Shown here in pieces: positions 45,801 to 57,800 of a stretch of DNA of 64,000 bases. The notes under the pieces are model-generated. The model worked only from the letters and a program-made list of their open reading frames with translations. It made no database searches and had not been told where the DNA came from. Made by a program: the position numbers and the translations under genes. How positions within the stretch are numbered: position 1 is the stretch's first letter; each line of letters starts with the position of its first letter. This DNA comes from Bradysia coprophila (lineage: Eukaryota; Arthropoda; Insecta; Diptera; Sciaridae), in contig NW_023503373.1 of NCBI RefSeq assembly GCF_014529535.1, positions 2,232,001-2,296,000 of the forward strand, written 5' to 3'.

Positions 45801-48800
45801 GGTACCACCCGGAACCACCTGGAACCACTTGCAAAAATCAAGCAAAATTTCGACTCTGCCGCTATTATCCGTAGAGTGTGTGTTGTTCGTATTGAGGCTA
45901 TTTAGTCTTATTGTGTGTTCTTTGGATTTTAAGTTTAAATATTGTATCAAACTGTAAGCATGTTGCACCCTGTAGCATTCATTGATATTTATTCAGTGAA
46001 AACAAAATATGTAAAAATCGAATACAATCGCCGACGTATTACACATCATCCATAAGGAACATCAATTAACAACACAGAAGAAAAATTCATTTCACATAAT
46101 AGCTACATTGTTTCATCTTTTTTTTTTCAAATGGTTTATTCAGCGGTTGCTGTCGGTAGAAATTACATAAACCAGATCTCTCAAGTAAAGTTAAAAAGCG
46201 TTTTCTCATTTTGTTGATAATGAAAAAGAAAAACCTCCTCCTACGCGTATTATCTCGACTGCCATCGAAACATTAAAGAAGAGAAGAAAAAACTATTCAT
46301 CTTTTCGAAAACATTCTTGAAATGTACAAGTAAAGCGTATAGAAATCTTTATGGTTATAGACATTTGGATTGGAAATGGAACATCAAAAAGATGAGTGTT
46401 TTAAACAAATATATATTTTCTAAGAGAAATTTCATTTTTTTTTAGTTCGTTTAAACTTTATTTTCGTCATCAAAACCCATTTCGTATAAATGAATTAACA
46501 TTTTAATAATTCTCAGAGTGTTCAGTTGTTGTGAAAATTCTTCTAATTGAATTAAAATGTTGAAGTTCGAATTATCGAATAAATTCTCGTCTATGACCTA
46601 TTAAACTAGAATTTGTATATTATGGTTAATATGTTGACAGGGTGATGTCAAGTATCTTCTCTGTTTTTTTTTTATATTCTCTGCTTTGATATTTAAACCG
46701 ACTATTAAAATCAAAATGGTATTTTTAACACATTTCTATTATATCGAAGATTTCCAGTCTTAATTTAGAATTGGGATTATTTTACTCTAGTTATACTGAT
46801 ATTTGTAAGGATATATAAATTACGGGTGGCTGTTTGTACTGGTAATACGATACTTTTTCGTCGACTAATAAAAACCAACAATTTGAAATATATTTGGTTG
46901 AAATTGTATGATCAAAGGTGTGTACCAACTTAAGTCAAGAAGTTGAACAATGAAGAAGAATAGTTTTTATAGATTAGGAGCCTCTGTGTACATAAGTCCT
47001 TCATAAAACCTCACTTTGAAATCTTTACTACGATATTACACTACGTGATGTGAACAACATTTTTTGTATGACTTTTAGGTCTTAACAAGAGTAGACTTAG
47101 AGTCTATCTCAGACATTATAGAAAATTTTTCTGAATTTGACAGACCATTCAACACTTTTTTTCAGATTTCTATTGTCATTAGGGACAGATTTTCTGCAAT
47201 GTGTGGGGCTGAACTGAGGATACACTAGGCAAACCATTGATAGAGCCTTCGCTGAAAAATACCAAATATTGTTCGTATTGGGTTAAGTAGTAATATGGTA
47301 TTAATGAGAGACTAATACGCGCCCAGGATCTACGTCTATTAACACAAAGAGTGTACAATTAATGAAATTTTAAACGAAACAATTGCATTAGAGCCACTCA
47401 TGTCAACTCTTTAGTAACAATGTTAAATGGAAATTCTTTCAAAATCATCTTAAAGTGAAGAGGGAAGTACTCAGCATCAAGAAAACTAAAATAAATTTGA
47501 AAAGTTTTTCAAACTTTTATAACAGAACGGAGTGTTAAGAATAGATGACATAAAGCTATCTGAATTCATTTATGTTATTTTTACAAAAAAAAAAAATATA
47601 TTAAATTGTCAACACAAATTGTTAAATGTGAGTTATTTTAGGATGGTAATGCGTTTTAATGAAACTGTCACATCTGATTATTAAAATGTGAATGTTTCCA
47701 AGTAAAAACAACCGTTGAGTGAGAAATTTTATTGAAAAAACTTTCTGACAATTAAAATGAAACAGGCGTCTGTCCCATTCACATTGTGATATGTTTGTTT
47801 TAGTTGAATTGGAGACATGGAAAAATAAAGTTTCTGATTTAGAAAAACAAAAACATATCGAACGCTCTCCGTTCTAAAAAAAAGTGGGTTTCATTGACAG
47901 CCACGACAGCCATCACTGAGCAGAAGGATCAACGTATACATCAACGTCGGAAAAGACTTCGATTTAAATTAACAAAATGTCTAAGCTCATTACTGGATCA
48001 TGTCTTCAATTTGTACAACGACGCCGTGTTCACGGTTGAAATAATTTACTTATTCACACCGAAAATCCAATTATACAGTCAGACCGCACTTCATAATGAA
48101 ACAAATTACACTGACGAGCTCCATACAATATTGTACGTGAATCTCTGGGTCCCCCTTCGCTGTTTACGTATACTTTCCTTATATATATATTTGTACATGT
48201 CACGTCACTTGAATCAAATACCATGACATGATGGATTAACTCCTTACAACTTATGCCATGGGCATACAAAAAATTGTAGCAAAATTATTTACTCCCTGAA
48301 CGTAGTACGCTCTTTTACGAAATTTGAAAATAATATTTCTACAAGTGCTGCACATAAATCAATATCCGTAAAACCATCTACCACTCTACAAAATGTGAAC
48401 TCATAGTATCGGCCTGTCGCAGCTCAAACTCCCCAAAAAGTTTCGATTTATTTTTACGAAATGTTTGTGTTAAACATTCACGGTAAGCGAACGCATCGCT
48501 TTTCATAGAAGTTTGTCGAATGACAAGTACATAAAAGCCACCCTCATAACCAATGCGAAATGTATATGAATAAATACAGATAACACCCATCCATCCATCC
48601 CAGTAATAATGGAATCTATTATTGTGTTGTCGAGTTTTTTTCTTCTTCTTTGCCTCTTCACTGAGGAATTATGTTCAAGTTTTACGTATCCATAATAGAC
48701 ACAAAATGCGAATTTAATTCGAAATTCCACTTTGGGTATATTGACAGACATCTCTAGTGTGTTGTGTGCCTGAGCTTATGGGGTATAGAGGGAAAGGAAA

Positions 48801-51800
48801 ATTGGAATTAAATGTTATGTCATTCAATCCTCTAGGGGATGGTGTGTCTATTTTTCCCGTTTTATGTGGTGGATGAATCGGTTTTTGTGTCGAGAGTGTG
48901 TTGCTGGCATATTGTGATTGAATTTATTTTCGCTGTAAATGTGTATTCAGTTTGGGTTGAAAATATTTCGATAGCGTTTTAAATTGATTTATGGACCACA
49001 CCTTAAATGAATGAATGGGAATGCTTGAAGGTGGAAAAGAAAAATTGTGATGAGTAAACAGTAATCGGTATGAAGTACCGTATTGCGGTTATTTATGTCA
49101 TTCGTAAATGTCTTCCTCTCAAAATATTTTGGTTTTCCTCAACGACATTCAGTCGTTCTTTAAATAAAATGAAACAAATTGCAGATAATTAATAAAATTT
49201 GCGATACACTCATTACAAATTGCCATGCATAGCGATTAGACCGAAAGTCAACCCAACAAATTTTGTAGGTGTGTATACGCACAACCGACAATCCTATAAT
49301 ATCTTGTCGTGTTGTAATAAACCGTACCACACAATTTGCTAGAAAAAAGGAAAACGAGAACGAAAATAGTTCTGCTAATTGCACTATTTTCCCATTTATA
49401 TAAACGCACTCTGTAATTAATTTGTTTGTTCACGTACGTTAATACATTATATCCTTTGTACAAAATAAAATATTATTTTAGTTATGACAACTCGTCTACG
49501 AAACCATTACGTTCTATAACTCACGGTTAATATTAATCTGTCACCGTGAACACTTGTAGCATAAAGTATTTTAATTAACTCTGATGTTTAATTAAAAATG
49601 TTAGAAAAGAAAGAGAAACTAAGAAGCTGTACTTTAACACGTGTCTTAAATAGACATTTTAATATGCTACTGATTGCAAACGAATGTAATTAACTTTACG
49701 GTGCTTTTGCTTCTTTTACTCTCAGCATTAAGTGTTGACTAATTTTTCTATGCAGAGAAAAAGTTAGTTCATCACACGTATGGAGCATGAAGGAAAAAAT
49801 TTCGAGAAAGTGCATAATAAGTTCGTTTAAATGCTTGAGGAAAAAAGGTTTCTTTAGTCTGACATTTTTGTGGGAAGATAAAGATTAACTACATTGAACT
49901 TTTGGTTGAAAGAACTCGAAAACGCGTATCAAAAATCTCTAAAAACGGCTGTGAAAATGTCTAGTCAATGTTCTGTTATATATCAAAATATTTGCTAAAA
50001 CAAACTAAGTAAAAGAATTTGCATACAAAACATTTGAACAAAAGAAGTACCAGATTTAATGAATTATATCGCTATACACTCTTCCCTGTAAACGGTCTGT
50101 AAATTTAATGAAATTCCAACAAAATTACAATTTACTCATATGTGGGTTGCATTCATTTAATCCAATGTTTGCATATCGCATTTTTGAACCAAGCTTCAAT
50201 AAGATTTTCAATTTAATTTTCGAATTTATTTTATGTAAGTGACCGATCATAACCTTTACGTAATATATTTTGTGTCAACCTTCCTATATTGTGTTATATT
50301 ATACATTGAAGCTAAATCTATACGAAATTGTATGGTACAAGAGTATAATCTCTTCGATTTCGTATAATTCAGAGCTTTGCAAAAACTTGTTTTACTCAGT
50401 CTCTAAATATTTACATTAATATTCTGATAATGCTTGCTATGAATGTGCTCTATGAGACCGAATAGTTGTATATAGTTAAGCTACATTCTTTGTTCTTAGC
50501 GGCTCTATGGGTTTTCAATTCAATTAGGAATTACTTTCGCAAATTTTACATTTTTTTGTGTGTTCAATTATGTAAAACAAACATAAGTTAAGGATACAAA
50601 AAATACAAAACTTTGCACATTCATTCAAAAATGGCAATAATATCAGCAAAAATGAATAATAAACAAATAAAAATTTATGATCTGCTAAATTTTGCCGGGT
50701 TATTAAAACAAATTGCCGTAATATCAAGAAAAAAAAATCAATTTTGTGTCTATACGAAATGTAACACCTAAGTTTAATGGTGTTAAATTCATGCAATAAT
50801 TCCATTGACACTTACATCAGAATTTACACCTTGCATCTCCGGTTGAGAGAGTAATAAAAATTTAGTTCGATATTATCAGATGATACCGGAAGTCTTATGC
50901 TTTCAAACACCGGTATCCTGACCGAAAATAAAAATCTGACGAAAAATTTCTTTTAAAGAAAAATGAAGTGGAAAATTTCCATATCGAAATATTTCAGTGA
51001 AATTCCTATAGATTTCGATAAACGCCGTCGAAAACTCTTATTGTGTATAATTCATTCATCGTTTGAATTCAGAAAATCAACCACACTCCACACTTCAACA
51101 CCGACTACATTTACTAACAATTTATGTACTCTTTCAATGAAATCGGTTTCTAAAAATACTTACATAAAGTAACATTTTTGATAAAAAAAATGTTAAAAAG
51201 AATTTTCATCTTTTTCAAATTTATCAAACGGTATATTCGAATACGTTATATAGATTCCATTCGAAGAGTATAGTGTACGGATACCTAGTAAATAGTATAC
51301 TACATTTTAATATTCCAAACGATTAATGTGATTTTCGTGTCAAGCAAGATAGTTCGATATATTTTTCGATTAATTTTGTTGTTTATTTATTTTAAAATAA
51401 CGAAAATTATATAGCCGATAAAACGACAATGTTTATTTTATGATTTTTTTTTCTCTCTTTCTTTATTGGTGTATAATGGGCAACGACCATAATTGTGAGT
51501 TCTGGTTTTTCTGAGTCACTTTTTACTATTGACTATTAAAAATTATTTTATTTTATTGTGGTAAATCTAACATCATTCCCAGACAATCTGCTATAGAGTT
51601 TGTTTATTTCGAAAAATAGAAGAAGAAGAAAAATTGGTTTTATTGAACCCATTTATAGGGTAATTCAAATGTGGTTTCGGTTATGGACTAGTCATTTTTT
51701 AAGTTATATAAAACTCGCATTTTACACGTTCATTTATTAATAGAATTCCTTCGAACGGAATTTGTTTGCTAAACACCTTGATGCATTACGTTTATGGTTC

Positions 51801-54800
51801 TTGCAAAGAACAAAATTACTCTTTTTATCTCTGTGAAATTACAAAGCCGAAAAAAAATCCACATTGTTGATAACACCACCAATATTAAATCTCATAAAAG
51901 TTAAATGAAGCATATCAAATCTATAATGAATAATGTAAAATAATTTGCTAGATATATATAACAGGGAAAGCCATTATAGCGTGACTAGACTAATCTTCGT
52001 TATTGTTTTTGTAGCCAATATAAGCGTATAGTGAGCTAAAGGTGTTTTTTTTTGTACAATTCATATATACATAAAATTAATTGCAAAAATATCTTTATAT
52101 CAAAAGGAGCGGTATGTTCGTTTGATTTTTGTTGATGTCGAATGGGAGAGCTGTAGATAGAGTGTAATGATGTGTGCTTTTATACATAAAATGTATATAT
52201 ACCTAGAGTAAACTGCATCCACATGACCATTATAATGTGTAAAATAAAATTTATAATAAATTTTAAATTACGCGAGACCACGGGATAATTCAATTGGCAA
52301 AGCGAATTTTTTTTTTTATTTAGAAAATAAAAATGAAAAAGTTGTGGTTGACTTTACTCGTCGGTACATCATTTACGATGAAATAAGTTTTTTTTTGTAT
52401 TAATCCGATGGTATATGGTAAAGCATTATATGAGTTTACGCTGCGAATCAATGCAGTTGACTGACTTACGCTCGAATGTAATAAAATTTTGTACGGTTAA
52501 TTGTACTGAAAAATCAACTTGAAAACATTGATAGAGCCATTATTATTCCCATTCTCTCATAAGATATATATATATATCTGAAATTTATTACTTGTTTTTC
52601 AATTTGAAATGTTGATCTTACCACGTCTCTGAATGCCTACATTTTATAAATATGCTTATAATTAAAATATTGAATAAATAATCGAAATTAGGTTTTGGAT
52701 TTTTTTTCTCACTCGACTCGAAGATATGCGTACATATGGCTGGTTTGATGTTGATACAATAATTTAGAGGTTTTTTTTATTTTCCTTTATTTAAATAAGT
52801 GTAGTGAAACACATTCAGAAAATGAGTGAAAAAACACTTGATTATATATGTAAGTGGCGCGCAGACCACAAATGAAAATTTTCGAGATCTGTTTTTTTCA
52901 GAATTCATAATTGATATAGACACGAGTCTGTCTGTAATTTCAATAAAATGTATAGTGTATGTGGTAATAAAAATGTTTTCAAAATTAACTCTAAATTCCA
53001 TTTTTTTTAAATTTAAGATACATAATGTACCATATGGAGCGTATGCTACCACTAATGAAGGAAAAATATTTGGTGAGACCATATAACCCAATTTCTTTTT
53101 TTGTACAAAAACATTTAGGAATGGTAGTGTTAATTACATGTAATTACCCGGAAAACGGCATGGTGCGACGCGAAAATATTTCCATACTTATTGAGATATA
53201 TCGAAAAATCACAAAATTTTAATCGAGTTTTGAAATAAAGGGAAATGATACTTGAAATCTGTTTTAAAATTACTATTTGTACACCTTCTCGAAAAATGTT
53301 CGTTAGTACCAATCAACATGGATTACATAACCACTTTGAAATGATAGATCTATGAACTGTAGTACATCTCCTCGAAAAATGTTTTAGCACCAATCACCGT
53401 AGCGTTACACAACCACTTTGAATTTTTAGTCGCTCCAGTTGAGATTCACTTTTACGAAACGTTTGGTCAATCAGTTCAATTTAAAAACAAATTTGAAACT
53501 ACAACGACCTATGTAAAAAACTAGTATACCTCATAATAATAATCAACAAATTCCCCATAAAATACGAAAGACGACGACCTCGTGAAATCATTTTTTATAT
53601 GATTTTTATTTGTCGGTTAAATTTAAGTAAAATTTTATAGGAAAATATACATAAAAAGAATACCCATGCCGACAATAATAATAATAATTTTTTTTCCAAC
53701 TCAAACTCAAACAAGGCTGCATGTAGAATATACATACAGTTCAGTATTGCAACAACAATATAAGAAAAGAAAAAAAAACAAGAAAATGCAGCCATGCTAT
53801 ATTATATGAACGAAGAATATTACAGCAACATGAAAGCAAACTGGAGGAAGATAATACAGAAGATGCCGATACGAGATTGTATGGGGTTTGAACTTTGAAG
53901 AATGAACCGAGGATTTTTAAGTGTTTTTTTTTTACTTCTTCTTTTTTTTTTCTTCGTCATACAATTTAATATTATTTCTCTTCATTTTGCTTGTATTTTA
54001 TTTCTTACGAAATGTATTGAAACGAGTTGTTTTGAAACGGATGGATTGATGGTTTTGACTGGGTACTGGTACTCATTATGTATGGGTTTTCTTTTCCATT
54101 CGGAGACCGTTTGTAGAGGTTTGAATTGTCGATTACGCTGGTAATGTTGTGCAATTTCGTGTCACTGTCCGACAAATCGAACATCTGCCTTTATAGATTC
54201 CAAACTGTTATAGAAATGATGGCAAAACAATTTGCAATTTGAAATGTGGTTTCTTGTATGAAATGTTATTTGAGACTGACTCTTCTATTTCTAGATTATA
54301 AAACGTTCAGAATGCAATTCATTCATTGCGTCAACAGAGGAAAGACATTTTTTCAAACTTTGTTTTCTTTCCGAATTCTTTTCATTTAGAACTGCCATAC
54401 TCAGCGACATGATTTACTTCAAAGTTGTCTTCAACAATGTCGGGTTTACTTAGGTAAAATGGTTACGACCAACATAAAAAAAATAGAAATTCAAAGAATA
54501 AAAAGTTTATGTTTGAAATTTTGTTGTTAAATAGAAGATTATTTACGGTCGGAGAGTTTCGGTTTTTTTTATAAATCTGATATATCTGTTTATTCATGTA
54601 TATGATACATGGTCGGTTTGTAGTTTAAAATGTTCCTACAATGAAAGCACAAAGTTTTTTTTTGTTGTTGTTTGTGAATCGAATTGTGTAAATTGAGAAA
54701 AAAAATAAATTTAGGTTTCCTATAGAATACTAGAAATAATTGGAATTTTTGCCTTTGATTTTGTCGACCTTTTTCGTTTCGCCGTAAAGTGTAACCAATC

Positions 54801-57800
54801 GATTTAACTGTCTGAAGATATGTATTCGGCATGATTAAATAGAACTCTAGTCTGCGTGGAAAAACTGATTGGATGCGGATGACGATTTTAATGTCCGATT
54901 GCATTGATGAAGAACACGAATGTTCATCAAATAATTTCGCAGCCATCGTCAGAACAATCCATATATAATATTCCATATTTAACTGGCAAAAATAAATCAT
55001 AGATTTCTGGTGTGGCTGACACATTACATGATTGCAAATTGTTAAAATAAAAACTTGATGAAGAACCATTTCTCGAAAAGTTAATCTGCACAAAAAACTG
55101 ATATTCAAATGAATATAACGAGACGGATTTTTTAAGCGATTAAAGGCATGCTGCTAAATTTTTTGTTAGACGAATTGAACCGGTTACTGAACATATGCTG
55201 CCACAGATTAGTTTCTGGAATGTGCGATATAATTCAAAAACTCGGTAATCGATCCTCTCGACCAAATGTTTTTTTTATAGATATTCTACCGAAGACTTGA
55301 GCATGGAGTTATCAATGCAATATTCAGCAAAATATACCAAATTCGTATTCTACCAGTGACGAATCTTCAAATCTTCATGGTGTTACTAACCGTGTTACTT
55401 CCACTCGAACGAAATCAAATCAAATTTTATATTTTTTGTCTGCACGGTCTACACTCTACACCAGCATTCATTTGCTTCCATTTTATTTTATTCAACATTT
55501 TTGCAGTTACCAGTTATTACAACAATATATTCCTGCATACCACACGAATAATAATATTTGAATATTTCAAATATGGTAAAGTTCATATGTACATATGTGC
55601 CCTTTTATCTCTTTCGTATTAGTGATGCATGACTTGGCACATTCTCTGATTTTCTGAATAACAATTTAATGAGTGAAGATCTTTTCAAATCGAATGGTAT
55701 ATTATAGAGATGTGCTTGAATGAACACTGAGGACGGTAGCATATATAATTTCAAAGTTGTTTAGATGGCAAACTTGCAAGTTTGAATATATCTTTTTTGT
55801 AGTAAATAAAAATCGTATCCTCACGGCTATACAACAATCAATGTCAATCAATCAGCGCCAATTAAACGTTTTAAAGGAAATTCTGTCGAAATCTATATAG
55901 GTAAACTTGTTTTAAATTTATTCACGACAGAGACTGAAAAAAAATGATTGAAAATAAAATCTTGTTAATCTCACATAATATTAAATGAATAAATGTCTGT
56001 CTTATCAATGCGCCAATGCGCGCAAATATTCAACGGATACACAATTTAAATAACTTTACTGTCAAGGCAAAACTATAATCGACGTTTCCATCTTACTTAT
56101 TTTTTGTACCAGTCTCGAGTATAAGCTTAACGTATATAAGAAATAGTCAATCTGTTAAAAAACAGAATTCTATTCGCCTCAATATCTCTGACTGGTACAC
56201 TTCAATGCAATACAACAATTAAAAAAAAAACCAACAGAATGTTAATTTCGAAATTCTTCTACTGTGTTTAGTGTCAAGTAATGTCTGAACCAGTAATTTA
56301 TCATGTCAAATTTGAATAGATCGCAAATTTCTGATTATTTTTTCTTCCACAATATATAAAGCGCAAAGTCATATGTTCGGCTTTTATCTAATTATCTTTT
56401 AATAAAACGAGTTCATGTCTTAGAAATAATAATTTGAAAAGGGTATAGATATAAGACGTAAGATATAAATGAATTTCGAGATGTTTATGAATGACATACA
56501 AGTTATTCGTTGAATCGACAGATTGAACGATTAGACTAGCGCTGGCTGGTTGACTGACTGTATATATACGAATAATGTTGTTTATAATATTGAGATTTTA
56601 AGTTTTCGTTTGATAGAATGAACTCTAATTATAATTGTTGAAGTCAAGACTAAATTATGAATAACAGAGACTGAGTGGAAATTGGAAATTCCCAAATCAG
56701 TCAGTTTAATTGCTTTGATAACGCTCGCGGCTCGCCTCAATTTATTTATGGATGCAAAACCATTTTAAAAATAACCTAAATGTGATAAACACACCACCAA
56801 CTAAATGAACTGTTTACAAATCTAAATGTGATAAAACCGTAAATTTTCGAATACTATACGTCCGTAACAGATATCAGTATAACATTTGAGAGATTGAGAA
56901 CAACCAAAATTATCTTTTCCATTTTCATTTTTCTATACAATTTTTTCTTCTTCTCCAAATGCAGCCTGTCCTCACTGAACATGAACATCAACAATGACTA
57001 TAACATTGATTTTTTTTCTATTTATTTGTAATGTAACAACCTTTTTAGGACCGAACTCTCCTTTTCTTTTAACGCATAAGGCACTTTGTATACATATTGT
57101 CGGTATTTCCTTTGTCGCAAGTCTGTAAATGCCGACAAAACGGACTTTTTCATTATAATATATATTCGAAAAATTATATACACAACACACTGTGCTTATG
57201 CCTATACGAAATCTATGTTGTTAACTTTTATATGACGTGATATAAGCTACGTTATATTATGGACAAGTTTTATGTGCGCCATATAAGTGTGGAAGTGGTG
57301 AACGATAACCAATGCAGCGAACTGGTTTCAAAGAAAAGTCGGTACATAATTTTTTTTAAACTTATTGTGTAAGTGTTGGTTATCAGTTTGTTATTCCAGA
57401 GGTGACGATTATCGCGTTTCTAATCTAATTGAAAGAAATTTTCTAAAAGAAAATAAAAATGTAGTTTTACGTAGACCACACGAGTTTTAACTTCATTTCC
57501 TATCGTCAAGATATGTTTGTAACAATTGGAATATCATTCTTTTTCCATACAAATAAACTCAATTATCAACAACTGTATCCGATCGAAAACAGTATCGACT
57601 TGTAGCAGAAATTCTTCTTTACGAAACAAATTCCCTTCTTCGTAAACATCGCATCGAAGTTAGTCAATAGTTGGTACAGTCAGTTATGTTTTCTTTGTAA
57701 TCATTTTCAACTTTCTTGTGGTATTAGTAGTGTGTGATTCGGTTGCTATTTATTTTTGAAAAGATTTTTCAAAGGTGTATACAATCGTTCCTATGAAGGT

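Noticed and set aside
47894..48226. 110-codon frame in nkd intron 1
   Set aside because: No ATG context, domain or homology; overlaps another frame on the opposite strand.
54590..55108. 172-codon reverse-strand open frame in nkd intron 1
   Set aside because: No domain, no codon signal, no splice continuity; AT-rich random frames of this size are expected in 16 kb.
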